Position numbers and translations under genes: made by a program
The notes under the pieces: model-generated
What the model saw: the letters and a program-made list of their open reading frames with translations, nothing else
What the model was told of the DNA's origin: nothing
Databases searched by the model: none
From: an uncultured Roseibium sp.
Lineage (GTDB): Bacteria > Pseudomonadota > Alphaproteobacteria > Rhizobiales > Stappiaceae
Direction: 5' to 3'
DNA length: 64,000 nucleotides
Assembly (NCBI RefSeq): GCF_947499295.1
Contig: NZ_CANMNP010000015.1
Location: 62,001 to 126,000, forward strand
Shown here: positions 8,241 to 17,654 of the stretch, one piece after another
How the letters are laid out: every line of letters starts with the position of its first letter
Position numbering within the stretch: position 1 is the stretch's first letter

Positions 8241-8961
8241 GGCTCTCCTGGATATCACTGCTGTGACCGCAGGTTACGTACCGGATCTGCCGATACTGAG
8301 AGAGGTGTCTCTTCTTGCTCACGAGGGCAAGCTGACAGTGATCATTGGACCAAATGGTGCAGGGAAATCGACCCTTATCAAAGCGGTTGCCGGATTGCTG
8401 AATGTGGACACCGGACGAATTTGCTTCGAGGGCAGGGACGTTACGGGCTTGTCGCCGGACCAGCTCACACGAAACGGCATCGCCTATGTGCCCCAGACGG
8501 ACAACGTCTTTCGCACAATGACCATTCAACAAAATCTTGAGCTTGCGTTGTCAGCGCATCGCGACCCATTGGACAGGGTTACAGTTTTGTTCGACCGCTT
8601 TCCTGTACTCAAGGACAAAAGGCGCGAAAAGGCGGGATCATTGTCCGGCGGTCAACGTCAATTCCTTGCGGTTGCCATGGCGCTTGCCGTTGAGCCGCGT
8701 TTGATCCTTATGGACGAGCCTTCCGCCGGATTGTCTCCCAAGGCTTCAGAAGAAGTGCTGGATCACGTAAAGGGACTTACCCAACGAGGAGTTTCGGTGC
8801 TGCTTGTCGAACAGAATGTGAAACAGGCATTGAAACGCGGCGATCATTGTTACGTTCTGGCGGAAGGGCGCAACCAGATAGATGGACCTGCCCAAGATCT
8901 TCTTGAAGATCCGGCTCTTGGACGGATCTACCTTGGCGGTGAAAGGAGAGGGGCGGCATGA
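8233..8961 (+). CDS. ABC importer ATP-binding protein, LivF type
   Basis: A 242-residue second ATPase of the same importer. Walker A is GPNGAGKST, the Q-loop region reads YVPQTDNVFRTMTIQQN (typical of LivF) and the signature is LSGGQRQFLAVAMAL. The ATG at 8233 lies 8 bases inside the end of the livG-type gene, out of frame, which marks tight coupling. The end overlaps the permease gene by ATGA. It would pair with the LivG-type subunit to drive transport through the LivH/LivM-type pore. Confidence 0.9.
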   Translation: MPEALLDITAVTAGYVPDLPILREVSLLAHEGKLTVIIGPNGAGKSTLIKAVAGLLNVDTGRICFEGRDVTGLSPDQLTRNGIAYVPQTDNVFRTMTIQQNLELALSAHRDPLDRVTVLFDRFPVLKDKRREKAGSLSGGQRQFLAVAMALAVEPRLILMDEPSAGLSPKASEEVLDHVKGLTQRGVSVLLVEQNVKQALKRGDHCYVLAEGRNQIDGPAQDLLEDPALGRIYLGGERRGAA

Positions 8962-9872
8962 TTCAGCATCTTGTCGACGGCATCCTGGTGGGTTCATTTC
9001 TTTCCCTGGGCGCCATTGGCCTGACCATGGTTATGCACATCTTGCGCTTCGCGAACTTTTCGCACGCAGAGTTGCTGTCGATCGGTGCCTATTGTGCGCT
9101 TGTCTTCGACAAACTTTTCGAAAGCCTGTCGCCTTTTTTGGCCGCCAAAATCGGCCCACTTTCGATGACAGCGGCGCTGGCCCTGTCGATCCTTGTTTCC
9201 ATGGCATTGACTGGATTGAGTGCTGTCGTCATTGACCGTCTCGTCTTCAGACGTGTTCGAGAAAAGGGCGGCGAACTCTCCATGGTGTTTGCGTCCTTCG
9301 GCATGTCGCTTGTTATTCGAAACGTCATCGGGTTGATCTTCGGACTGTCCAGCGAGCTCTATTCACGTGACATCGCGTTTGCGATGGTGATTTCGCGCGA
9401 CCCATTGTTGTTGGTGAAACCAGATCAGGTTTTTGTCCTGATCGCGGCGCTGCTCATCATGTTCGCGCTTTATCTGGTTCTGTCGAGAACGAGGTTCGGC
9501 TTCGCCTTGCGCGCTATTGCCGAAAACCCGAACCTTGCACAGGTGCACGGTGTGAACCTCAAACGCATGATCGTTGCGGTTTGGCTCATCGGTGGTTCGC
9601 TTGGTGCGATCGCGGGTGTATTCTATGGCCTCAGCTATCAAATCACACCCGTGATGGGGCGTGATCTGGTGTTGCCTATTTTCGCCGCGACAATTGTTGG
9701 TGGAATTGGCAGTGTTTATGGCGCAGTGCTTGGCGGGTTCATCGTCGGCGTCGCGTCAAACCTGGCGCTCGTTATACTTCCCTCCGGGTACAGCCCCTCA
9801 GTTCCGTTCCTGATGATATTGCTTGTACTTCTGATCCGTCCAAATGGTCTTTTTGGGGAGGCGCGCGCGTGA
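8958..9872 (+). CDS. ABC importer permease, LivH type
   Basis: A 304-residue inner-membrane permease of the LivH family with about eight hydrophobic segments. It shows the typical start LVDGILVGSFLSLGAIGLT, the AENPNLAQVHGVNL cytoplasmic loop and the conserved GRDLVLPIFAATIVGGIGS stretch. ATG 8958 overlaps the previous stop and follows GAAAGGAGAG. The end overlaps the GTG start of the LivM-type gene. It forms one half of the transport path. Confidence 0.92.
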   Translation: MIQHLVDGILVGSFLSLGAIGLTMVMHILRFANFSHAELLSIGAYCALVFDKLFESLSPFLAAKIGPLSMTAALALSILVSMALTGLSAVVIDRLVFRRVREKGGELSMVFASFGMSLVIRNVIGLIFGLSSELYSRDIAFAMVISRDPLLLVKPDQVFVLIAALLIMFALYLVLSRTRFGFALRAIAENPNLAQVHGVNLKRMIVAVWLIGGSLGAIAGVFYGLSYQITPVMGRDLVLPIFAATIVGGIGSVYGAVLGGFIVGVASNLALVILPSGYSPSVPFLMILLVLLIRPNGLFGEARA

Positions 9873-10846
9873 TCGGTGTAGTTTCCTATCTTGTTTTTTT
9901 CACAACGGTAGCCGCCATTTTGGGCATTGCGGTCATGGGCTTGAATTTGCAGTGGGGCAACACGGGCCTGTTCAACGGCGGGGTCGTCGCGTCTTTCGGA
10001 GCAGGCGCATACGCGACGCTTATGCTTGGTGGTCCGCCGCAAGATGGGCATGTCGGAGGATTCGGCCTTGTCTATCCGCTTGCGTTGGCTGGTGGCATGC
10101 TTGCTGCTGGCATACTTGCCTGGATTGTCGGCAAGTTGACCTTGCGACTGCGCCACGACTATCTGGCGATTGCGACCTTCGGCGTAGCGGTTGCATTTGA
10201 AAACGTGATGCGAAATGCGACCACGATCACCGGTGGGGCGCAGGGCATACGGGGTTTCGAACGCCCTTTGCGGGCGATGCTGGGCGACGGATTTACCTAT
10301 AATGTGGTGTTCCTGGTGGGCGTGCTTGTCACGCTTGTTCTGGTCTATGTGTTTTTAGAGCGATTGACCGTGTCACCCTTCGGACGAATGTTGCGTGCAA
10401 TTCGGGAAGATGAAACTGCCGCGAGGTCCCTCGGCAAGGCACCGGACCGTATCCGTCTGATTTCATTTGTGACCGGTTCGGTGATCATCGGGCTTGCAGG
10501 AGGGCTCTATGGCACCTTTTACGCTTTTGTCAGTCCGCAGGATGTTCTTCCCATTCTGACTTTCCAAATTTGGGCAATGCTGATCGTGGGTGGTGCGGGA
10601 AACACCAAAGGGGCATTGGCCGGAGCGTTCATAATTTGGGGTGCTTGGACATTTTCGGGCTGGGCGTTGTCGCGCTTCGCACCCATCGAGGCACAGCTTT
10701 ACACCGGATCGATCCAGTTTGTGCTGATCGGCCTGGTTATCGTCGGCATGCTGCTCTGGAGACCACAAGGTCTCTTCCCCGAGCGGCTGGTCGTTTCTCA
10801 ACCCGGTCAGAACCGGGAAAAGACACAAGCAGAGGGGTTCACATGA
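9869..10846 (+). CDS. ABC importer permease, LivM type
   Basis: A 325-residue inner-membrane permease of the LivM family. NLQWGNTGLFNGGVVASFG near the start, LRAIREDETAARSLGK in the coupling loop and the segment MLIVGGAGNTKGALAGAF are family features. The start is GTG 9869, preceded by GGGGAGG and overlapping the upstream stop. The end overlaps the binding-protein gene by ATGA. It pairs with the LivH-type subunit. Confidence 0.92.
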   Translation: MIGVVSYLVFFTTVAAILGIAVMGLNLQWGNTGLFNGGVVASFGAGAYATLMLGGPPQDGHVGGFGLVYPLALAGGMLAAGILAWIVGKLTLRLRHDYLAIATFGVAVAFENVMRNATTITGGAQGIRGFERPLRAMLGDGFTYNVVFLVGVLVTLVLVYVFLERLTVSPFGRMLRAIREDETAARSLGKAPDRIRLISFVTGSVIIGLAGGLYGTFYAFVSPQDVLPILTFQIWAMLIVGGAGNTKGALAGAFIIWGAWTFSGWALSRFAPIEAQLYTGSIQFVLIGLVIVGMLLWRPQGLFPERLVVSQPGQNREKTQAEGFT

Positions 10847-12099
10847 AAAAGCTACTAACCTTAGCGGCGTTCGCGGCCGGCATGTCGGGTCTGAGTGTCA
10901 GTGCTCATGCACAGGACTGCACAACCAAGGTCGGTGCGGTGCTGCCGACTTCGGTTGATTGGGGACGACCCATTGCCGAAGTGGCACAATTTGCGGTCGA
11001 CCAGGTCAATGAAGCCGGTGGAGCCGCCGGCTGCAAGATCGAGATGGTGTTGCGCGACACCCAGGTCGACCCGAAAGTCGGCGTGGACGCTGCCAAGGCC
11101 CTTGTCGACCTTGAAGGCGTGAATGTTTTGCTTGGCGCCGTTTCCTCCGGCGTTTCCATGCCGATCCTGACGTCTGTGACAGCCCCTGGCGGCGTTATGC
11201 AAATGTCCTGTTGCTCCTCCTCCACTGCATTCACCAAGCTCTCGGAAGAAGGCAAGACAAACGGCCTTTGGTTTCGGACCTTTGCAACTACCGCGGTCCA
11301 GTCCGCCATGGGGGCGAAGGTTGCTTCCGACAAAGGCTACAAGTCAGTCGCCATTCTTTATAAGAACGATGACTGGGGACAGGATATGGCACGATTGATC
11401 GCCGCTGATTTTGCAGCTGCCGGCATCGAAGTCACCGGGTCCGTTGCGATCAACGACGCTCAACCCTCTTATCGGGCTGAAGTTACCGAAGCCCTGGGTG
11501 GTTCTCCGGATGCTATTTATCTGGCTCTCTATCCGAACGAAGGTACTTCAGCGGTTCGTGAATGGATTTCGCTCGGCGGAACTCAAAACATGATCCTGGC
11601 GAATTCACTGAAATCGGATGAATTCAGGGACAATGTCGGGCTGCAATATCTTGAAAACGCACTTGGAACCGATACCGCATCGCCACGTGTAGCCAGCGCA
11701 GATGCTTTCAAGGCTGCTTATGTCGAAAAGTTCGGTTCCGAACCTAATGGGCCTGGCCTTGCAAACAGCTTTGATGCCGCGATGATCGCGCTTCTCGCCA
11801 TGGAAGCAGCTGGTGCCAATGCATCAGGTGCTGATATTGCCGCAGCTGTGGCAAAGGTCACGGACCCCGATGGCGCACCCATAACGGCTGACGTTGCCGG
11901 CGTTACAGCGGCTAAGGAAACGCTTGCAGGCGGTGGAACGGTGAAATACCAGGGTGCAACGGGTGACGTCAGGTTCGATGCAAACGGTGACGTGTCTGCT
12001 CCTGCCGTAATCTGGAAGTTTACCGACAGTGGCACCGACGAGGTGGAATACCTCTCTCTTGGCGAAGTAGACGCTTTCATAGCATCGTTGAAAAAATAG
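10843..12099 (+). CDS. ABC importer periplasmic binding protein, LivJ/LivK family
   Basis: A 418-residue solute-binding protein. Residues 1-24 form a signal peptide ending in VSAHA before QDC, so it is periplasmic. The mature part is a Peripla_BP_6 (type I) fold: TKVGAVLPTSVDWG, VDQVNEAGG and LVDLEGVNVLLGAVSSG are usual N-lobe segments. It closes the five-gene importer operon. A cysteine pair (CCSS near residue 123) is unusual. The start at 10843 follows AGAGGGG; longer readings would run into the permease. The ligand cannot be predicted safely; amides or amino acids are both open. Confidence 0.9.
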   Translation: MKKLLTLAAFAAGMSGLSVSAHAQDCTTKVGAVLPTSVDWGRPIAEVAQFAVDQVNEAGGAAGCKIEMVLRDTQVDPKVGVDAAKALVDLEGVNVLLGAVSSGVSMPILTSVTAPGGVMQMSCCSSSTAFTKLSEEGKTNGLWFRTFATTAVQSAMGAKVASDKGYKSVAILYKNDDWGQDMARLIAADFAAAGIEVTGSVAINDAQPSYRAEVTEALGGSPDAIYLALYPNEGTSAVREWISLGGTQNMILANSLKSDEFRDNVGLQYLENALGTDTASPRVASADAFKAAYVEKFGSEPNGPGLANSFDAAMIALLAMEAAGANASGADIAAAVAKVTDPDGAPITADVAGVTAAKETLAGGGTVKYQGATGDVRFDANGDVSAPAVIWKFTDSGTDEVEYLSLGEVDAFIASLKK

Positions 12100-12115
12100 A
12101 AAACGCGGCAGAACG

Positions 12116-12135
12116 CCCGGCGGATTGACGCCGGG
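12116..12135 (+). terminator. Hairpin after the importer operon
   Basis: CCCGGCG at 12116-12122 pairs perfectly with CGCCGGG at 12129-12135 around a 6-base loop, 17 bases after the binding-protein stop. There is no clear T-run behind it, so it may protect the mRNA 3' end or act weakly as a terminator. Confidence 0.45.
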
Positions 12136-12177
12136 TATTCTCTGTCCAGGTTTCGCTGGCAATTTCGAACTTGTCTT

Positions 12178-12208
12178 CCAAAAAAGAACCCGGCCAACAG
12201 GCCGGGTT
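12178..12208 (-). terminator. Rho-independent terminator of the minus-strand amino-acid operon
   Basis: AACCCGGCC at 12187-12195 pairs perfectly with GGCCGGGTT at 12200-12208 over a 4-base loop. Read on the minus strand, the stem is followed by a run of T residues (the A-run at 12180-12185). It lies just beyond the 3' end of the ABC ATPase gene. With only three T bases on the plus side it is weaker for the importer operon. Confidence 0.75.
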
Positions 12209-12263
12209 TCAGTTGGCTGCTACAATAAGCAGCTTCCGGTTGGGGAGGAAGATCGCAAGAGAG

Positions 12264-13004
12264 CTAGTGAGTGAGTACTTGCTCCAGAAACAGTTTCGTT
12301 CTCGGATTTGTGGGATTTTCGAAGAATGAAATCGGATCGGCTTCTTCAACAATCTGTCCCGCATCCATGAAGATAACGCGGTCCGCGACACGCTTGGCAA
12401 AGCCCATTTCGTGTGTCACGCAGATCATGGTCATGCCCTCTTTTGCAAGAGTTTCCATGACATCCAGAACTTCGCCGATCATTTCGGGATCAAGCGCAGA
12501 AGTGGGTTCGTCGAACAAGAGAATGTCCGGCTTCATGCAAAGGGCTCTTGCGATTGCAACACGCTGCTGTTGCCCCCCGGACAATTGACCGGGGTACTTT
12601 TGAGCCTGATCCGCTATCCGCACTTTTTCAAGATATTGCATGGCATGTGCTTCTGCCTCAGCCTGACTTTCTTTGCGCGCAAGTACCGGAGCTAGCGTGC
12701 AGTTTTCAAGAATGGTCATGTGAGGAAACAGATTGAAATGCTGGAAAACCATGCCGACGTCACGGCGGAGCAATTCAATGTTGTGTGCGTCCGCGTATAT
12801 CTCGTCGCCATGGATCAGGATCTCTCCCGATTGATGCTCTTCAAGCTGATTGATCGTTCTGATCATTGTCGATTTGCCAGAGCCGGACGGGCCGCAAACA
12901 ACAATTTTTTCGCCTTTCGTGACCGATAGGTCGATATCTTTCAAGGCATGGAAACTTCCGTAGTATTTGTTCACATGCCGGAGTTCGACTGCAGGCATTT
13001 CCAT
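12264..13004 (-). CDS. Polar/general amino-acid ABC transporter ATPase (AapP/GlnQ type)
   Basis: A 246-residue cytosolic ATPase of the polar amino-acid uptake family. Walker A is GPSGSGKST, the signature [15 protein letters not shown], Walker [12 protein letters not shown] and the switch histidine lies in VTHEMGF. GGAGG precedes ATG 13004. No permease or binding-protein gene adjoins it; it is the last gene of an operon with ridA, prpE-like, SDR and hyuBA genes. The matching AapJ, AapQ and AapM genes lie 15 kb away at 27.9-31.3 kb and lack an ATPase there, so this subunit may serve that permease. The name aapP is therefore likely but not certain. Confidence 0.88.
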   Translation of the reverse strand: MEMPAVELRHVNKYYGSFHALKDIDLSVTKGEKIVVCGPSGSGKSTMIRTINQLEEHQSGEILIHGDEIYADAHNIELLRRDVGMVFQHFNLFPHMTILENCTLAPVLARKESQAEAEAHAMQYLEKVRIADQAQKYPGQLSGGQQQRVAIARALCMKPDILLFDEPTSALDPEMIGEVLDVMETLAKEGMTMICVTHEMGFAKRVADRVIFMDAGQIVEEADPISFFENPTNPRTKLFLEQVLTH

Positions 13005-13005
13005 T

Positions 13006-13356
13006 TTACGATTCCTCCTTGATGGCGGCGGTCACGATGATTTCGACTTTCAATACGTCCCTGGCAAGACGTGCTTCTCCGCATGCTCGAGCTGGTGCAT
13101 GGCCTTCCGGCACCCATTCGTCCCAAACCGCGTTCATTTCCGAAAAGTCGGCCATATCTGCGAGCCAGACGATGGCTTGCAGGATGTGCTGCCGATCCGA
13201 CCCTGCTTCGATGAGCAGGGCGTCGACTCGAGACAGACAATCACGTGTCTGGTCAGCAACCGTTTCGCCGGCACCGACTTGTCCGCACAGATAGGCAACA
13301 CCGTTGTGCTTGACGATCTTGCTCATGCGCACGCCCGTATGAAGCCGTTCAATCAT
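13006..13356 (-). CDS. RidA family enamine/imine deaminase
   Basis: A 116-residue RidA/YjgF protein. The family arginine and cysteine are in [13 protein letters not shown] (Arg90, Cys92) and the glutamate is Glu105 in KVEIIVTAA. Proteins with this arginine hydrolyse imines and enamines such as 2-aminoacrylate, which arise from PLP lyases and amino-acid oxidases. This fits its operon partner DadA-like oxidase and the MetC-type lyase further along. ATG 13356 overlaps the prpE-like stop (ATGA); its end is one base from the ABC ATPase start. Unlike the fused Rid-like domain at 3.7 kb, this one keeps the key residues. Confidence 0.88.
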   Translation of the reverse strand: MIERLHTGVRMSKIVKHNGVAYLCGQVGAGETVADQTRDCLSRVDALLIEAGSDRQHILQAIVWLADMADFSEMNAVWDEWVPEGHAPARACGEARLARDVLKVEIIVTAAIKEES

Positions 13357-15260
13357 GTAGAAGCCTTTCTGTATCCGCGATTGGCGAGGACACCTGAAAT
13401 TTCGTCCAGGATAGCTGGATCATCGATCGCAGCCGGCATCTTGAATGCCTCATTGTCGGCAAGCTTCTGCATGGTTCCACGCAAAACTTTGCCCGATCGG
13501 GTTTTCGGCAATCGTTCGACTTCCATTGCCGTCTTGAAGGCCGCAACCGCCCCGATCTTTTCCCTGACAAGAGCGACGAGCTCTCGCTCCAGCTCTCCGG
13601 GATCTCTGCCCGCACCATCGTTTTGGACAAAGAAGCCGATAGGCAGTTGCCCTTTGAGCGTGTCGGCTGCTCCAACGACAGCGCACTCGGCGATGTCTTT
13701 GTGAGCGGCGATGACTTCCTCCATTGCACCCGTCGAGAGGCGGTGGCCGGCGACATTGATGATGTCGTCTGTGCGAGCCATGATGAAAACGTATCCGTCT
13801 TCATCGACAATTCCGGCATCCGACGTGGCGTAGTAGCCCGGAAAGTCTTCCAGATAAGCTTTGTGGAAACGCTCTTCCGCATTCCAAAGAGTTGGTGTTC
13901 CTGATGGGGGCAACGGCAGTTTGCAGACAATGTTGCCAAGCATTCCAGCTGGTAACTGGCGCCCCTCATCATCCAAAACTTCAATTTTGTAACCGGGCAT
14001 GGGGACGCCGGGTGAACCGGGTTTGACGGGAAGGGTGCCGAGGCCGACTGGATTTCCGGACATGGGCCAGCCAGTTTCCGTCTGCCACCAATGGTCGATT
14101 ACGGGACGGCTCAATTTCTGCTGTGCCCATTCGATTGTTGCCGGATCTGAGCGTTCACCGGCAAGAAACAGGGTGCGGAAATGACTGAGATCGTATCGGT
14201 CAATCAGCGCACCGGAAGGGTCTTCTTTGCGTATCGCCCGAAAGGCCGTCGGCGCGGTAAAAAGAGCGACGACCTTGTGATCCTCAATAACCCTCCAGAA
14301 GGCTCCAGCGTCAGGTGTTCCAACCGGTTTTCCTTCATAGACAACCGTTGCACACCCATGGAGGAGAGGGGCGTAACAAATATAGGAGTGACCTACGACC
14401 CAACCGACATCCGATGCAGCCCAGAACACTTCGCCCGGATTTACGTCGTAGTGGTGTTCCATGGACCATTTCATCGCGACCATATGGCCGCCGGTGTCGC
14501 GAACAACGCCTTTGGGTTGTCCAGTGGTGCCGGATGTATAGAGAATATAGGCAGGGTCGGTTGCCTGGACCGGAACACACTCCGGCAACGTGCCTATTGT
14601 TGCGCGAACTTCCGTTGAATAATCGAGGTCCCGCCCATCAATCATATCGGCGGCCAACGCATCACGCTGCAATATGATGCATTTTTCAGGCTTGTCTTCG
14701 GACATCGCAATGGCGGCGTCAAGAAGTGGTTTGTAGGCAACGATCCGGTTTGGTTCTATGCCGCAAGAGGCCGAGATCATAACCTTGGGCTTCGCGTCTT
14801 CGATCCGCGTTGCCAATTCGGCAGCTGCAAATCCGCCGAAAACGACAGAGTGAATTGCACCCAGTCGCGCGCACGCCAGCATCGAAAAGATGGCTTCCGG
14901 AACCATCGGCATATAGATGATGACCCTGTCACCTTTTTCGACGCCGTTTGCCCGAAGAACTTCAGCCAGCGCTCCAATCTCTGCCTGAAGCTCAAGAAAA
15001 GTAAAACGCTTTACGGTTTGCGTGACGGGACTGTCATAGACCAAAGCAAGCCGATCACCGTGTCCGGCGGCAACATGCCTGTCGACCGCGTTCCAGCAGG
15101 TGTTGCAGACACCATCCGGAAACCAGCGGCCGTAGGCTCCCATTTCCGGGTCAAACGCCGTTTCAGGTGCCTTTATCCAGTCGATGTTCTGTGCCGCATT
15201 CATCCAGAAACTTTCCGGATTGGTGGACCAGTCAGCGTAGGTTTGCTTGTAACGGCTCAT
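13353..15260 (-). CDS. prpE: Propionyl-CoA synthetase-like acyl-CoA ligase
   Basis: A 635-residue adenylate-forming enzyme of the acetyl/propionyl-CoA synthetase family. The N-terminal ACAS extension is present ([16 protein letters not shown]), the AMP-binding loop is [13 protein letters not shown], and the C-terminal catalytic lysine lies in [13 protein letters not shown]. Length and the [16 protein letters not shown] segment fit PrpE. It would turn propionate or a similar short acid into its CoA ester. It is coupled to ridA by ATGA and lies 4 bases from the SDR gene. In this operon the true substrate could be a three-carbon acid released from the catabolised compound rather than propionate itself. 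Confidence 0.85.
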   Translation of the reverse strand: MSRYKQTYADWSTNPESFWMNAAQNIDWIKAPETAFDPEMGAYGRWFPDGVCNTCWNAVDRHVAAGHGDRLALVYDSPVTQTVKRFTFLELQAEIGALAEVLRANGVEKGDRVIIYMPMVPEAIFSMLACARLGAIHSVVFGGFAAAELATRIEDAKPKVMISASCGIEPNRIVAYKPLLDAAIAMSEDKPEKCIILQRDALAADMIDGRDLDYSTEVRATIGTLPECVPVQATDPAYILYTSGTTGQPKGVVRDTGGHMVAMKWSMEHHYDVNPGEVFWAASDVGWVVGHSYICYAPLLHGCATVVYEGKPVGTPDAGAFWRVIEDHKVVALFTAPTAFRAIRKEDPSGALIDRYDLSHFRTLFLAGERSDPATIEWAQQKLSRPVIDHWWQTETGWPMSGNPVGLGTLPVKPGSPGVPMPGYKIEVLDDEGRQLPAGMLGNIVCKLPLPPSGTPTLWNAEERFHKAYLEDFPGYYATSDAGIVDEDGYVFIMARTDDIINVAGHRLSTGAMEEVIAAHKDIAECAVVGAADTLKGQLPIGFFVQNDGAGRDPGELERELVALVREKIGAVAAFKTAMEVERLPKTRSGKVLRGTMQKLADNEAFKMPAAIDDPAILDEISGVLANRGYRKAST

Positions 15261-15264
15261 GAGA

Positions 15265-16005
15265 TCAGACCGTATAGTTCAAGCCAAGGCGACCACCGTC
15301 GACATAGATTGTCTCCCCGGTGATGTAGCTTGCTTTGTCAGATGCAAGGAATGCGACAGTGTCGCCAATTTCACGAGCTGTACCGACACGGCCAATCGGC
15401 GTTCGAGACATGACCTTTGCGAGCGCTTCAGGATTGGCGTTTACACCGGCCATCATTTCAGTATCGATCGATCCTGGACCGACAGCGTTGACCCTGATGC
15501 CATGCGGCGCGAGGGAAAGCGCGGCAGCCTTGGTCAATTGCATGACGCCGCCCTTGGAGGCGCAATAAGCCGGAATTGCGGGGATTGCGACCTGTGCGTT
15601 GATAGAGGACATGTTCACGATTGCGCCACGAAGGCCTTTGTCGACCATCGTCTTTGCAGCACGTTGCATTGCGTAGAACACGCCGACAAGGTTGACGTCG
15701 ATGACCTTGTTGAAGTCCTCAAGAGTGTATTTCAGAAAATCTCCAGGAAGCGCTATTCCAGCGTTGTTGACCAGCACCGAAATCGGTCCAACCTCGGCTT
15801 CTATTTTGTCGAACATGGCAGCAATCTGGGATGTGTCTCCCATGTCGCAGAGGTGGCCGTGGCCACCAAGTTTGGCGGCAGCTTCATGCACGCTTTCCTG
15901 GATGTCGGCCAGCACCACCTTGCAACCGTCTTCTACCAACGCCTCAGCGCAGGCAAAACCGATGCCCTGTGCCGCGCCAGTGATGAGGGCGATCTTCTCG
16001 CTCAT
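15265..16005 (-). CDS. Short-chain dehydrogenase/reductase
   Basis: A 246-residue classical SDR. The cofactor loop is TGAAQGIG, followed by LVNNAGIALPG, a serine in VNMSSINA and the YCASK catalytic motif; the end VDGGRLGLNYTV is typical. Asp at the end of the second strand (VVLADIQ) favours NAD over NADP. ATG 16005 overlaps the hyuB stop (ATGA). It would oxidise a hydroxyl made in the pathway or reduce a ketone. The substrate cannot be told. Confidence 0.88.
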   Translation of the reverse strand: MSEKIALITGAAQGIGFACAEALVEDGCKVVLADIQESVHEAAAKLGGHGHLCDMGDTSQIAAMFDKIEAEVGPISVLVNNAGIALPGDFLKYTLEDFNKVIDVNLVGVFYAMQRAAKTMVDKGLRGAIVNMSSINAQVAIPAIPAYCASKGGVMQLTKAAALSLAPHGIRVNAVGPGSIDTEMMAGVNANPEALAKVMSRTPIGRVGTAREIGDTVAFLASDKASYITGETIYVDGGRLGLNYTV

Positions 16006-17654
16006 GAATTTTCTCCAGAATATCCGTAGTCTTGCTTGGCCTGCGCTGCGGAAATCATTTCCGCTTCAACGTCGGCCGCAATTTGTGCTTTGTCCCGTTT
16101 TGAGGGATCGCCGTAACCGCCGCCACCTGGCAAACTGAGGCGCAGCCGTTGCCCGTTTCGGACTTGCTGTCTGCCTTTGGATTGCAGCTGGGTGCCATCT
16201 GTCAGCTCCACGCGACCGGCTGCGCCCGGTTGGCCGCCGTCGCGTCCCCGCGCTGGATTTTTGACGCGGTCAAACATGGCATTGAACCAGAAGTCATAAC
16301 CCTCGCGCGCTTCGATCTCGATAACCTGACCGAGGCCGCCACGGGTTGCGCCGGCGCCACCTGAATCTTCTCGAAGATCCTTGCGCCAGACCGTAATTGG
16401 GCCGACATGCTCTGTTGCCTCGACGCTCATTGTCGAAACACCGGACGGGAATGCTGTCGCCGACAGGCCATCCACCTTGGGACGGGCGCCTGTTCCACCA
16501 GAATTGAACATCAGGATTTCGGCGTTTTCCAAGCCACTTTCCGGATTGGAAGAACGCGCTGAAATCTGAATGTTCCAAAGCGCCGAAGCACCTTCGGATG
16601 GCACCACTCCGGGCATTGCCTGATGAAGGGCTCCCAAAACGACGTCGGGTACGAGATGTCCCAGAACGTGCCTTACCGAAACCGGCGCAGGGCGTTTTGC
16701 TGCCAAAATGCAGCCTTCAGGAGCAGATATTTCAAAAGGCTCCAGAGACCCGGTATTGTTGGGTACGGCAGGAGCGATCGCACACTTTAACCCATAGCAG
16801 GCATAGGCTCTGGTATAGACTTCAGGAACGTTGACACCGAAGGCGCTCATACCGCTTGTTCCGGAGAAGTCAGCGGTAAGTCGATCTCCCTCAACCTTGA
16901 GCGTCACAACCATCTCTACCGGATTGTCATAACCGTCGACGGTCATGGCGTGTTGATAGGTGCCATCGGGCACTTTTTCGATGGCCTCTCTGGTCGCTTT
17001 TCGGCTTGCCTCCATCAGGAATTCGGACAATCCGTCAAGATCATCGATCGCGAACTCGTCAAGCATTGCCTGCAGGCGTCTGTCGCCAGCCTCATTGCAT
17101 GCGGCCAGAGAATACATGTCCCCGACCGTTTGGTCCGGCGTGCGTACATTGGCTCTGATGAGCGAAATCAGAAGCGGATTGACTGTGCCGCGCTCGGCAA
17201 ACTTCGTGATCGGTATGAGAAGACCCTCTTCAAAGACTTCTCCGGCATCCGGGCCGAAGCCACGCCCGCCAATGTCGACAACATGCGCCGTGCAGGCAAA
17301 AAAACCGATGTGAAGACCCTTTCGAAACACCGGTGTCACAACCGTGATGTCATGAAGATGACCTGTCCCGAGCCATGGGTCGTTGGTAATGAAGACATCT
17401 CCTTCGAAGATGTTTTGCATGCCGATTTCCCGAACGAAATGTGTAACGCTTTCCGCCATGGCGTTAACGTGTCCAGGCGTACCTGTGACCGCCTGTGCCA
17501 TCATTCGTCCGTGGCGATCGAACAACCCGGCCGAAAGGTCACCAGCCTCGCGAACGGAGGTTGAGAAAGCCGTCCTGATGAGCGTGGTGGCCTGTTCTTC
17601 GACAACTGCGATCAAGCGATTCCACATGATCTGATAGTCAATTGCGCTCGTCAT
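16002..17654 (-). CDS. Hydantoinase/oxoprolinase B subunit
   Basis: A 550-residue HyuB-family protein. The beginning, IMWNRLIAVVEEQATTLIRTAFS, the segment NDPWLGTGHLHDITVVTPVF and the glycine-rich end LSLPGGGGYGDP are characteristic. HyuB joins HyuA to form the ATP-dependent cyclic amidase. I start it at ATG 17654, which overlaps the hyuA TAA by one base and has GAAGGATG upstream; 11 in-frame codons before that are unsupported. SDR follows with an ATGA overlap. Substrates of the family include 5-oxoproline, hydantoins and, in related enzymes, acetone; this one is not assignable. Confidence 0.92.
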   Translation of the reverse strand: MTSAIDYQIMWNRLIAVVEEQATTLIRTAFSTSVREAGDLSAGLFDRHGRMMAQAVTGTPGHVNAMAESVTHFVREIGMQNIFEGDVFITNDPWLGTGHLHDITVVTPVFRKGLHIGFFACTAHVVDIGGRGFGPDAGEVFEEGLLIPITKFAERGTVNPLLISLIRANVRTPDQTVGDMYSLAACNEAGDRRLQAMLDEFAIDDLDGLSEFLMEASRKATREAIEKVPDGTYQHAMTVDGYDNPVEMVVTLKVEGDRLTADFSGTSGMSAFGVNVPEVYTRAYACYGLKCAIAPAVPNNTGSLEPFEISAPEGCILAAKRPAPVSVRHVLGHLVPDVVLGALHQAMPGVVPSEGASALWNIQISARSSNPESGLENAEILMFNSGGTGARPKVDGLSATAFPSGVSTMSVEATEHVGPITVWRKDLREDSGGAGATRGGLGQVIEIEAREGYDFWFNAMFDRVKNPARGRDGGQPGAAGRVELTDGTQLQSKGRQQVRNGQRLRLSLPGGGGYGDPSKRDKAQIAADVEAEMISAAQAKQDYGYSGENS

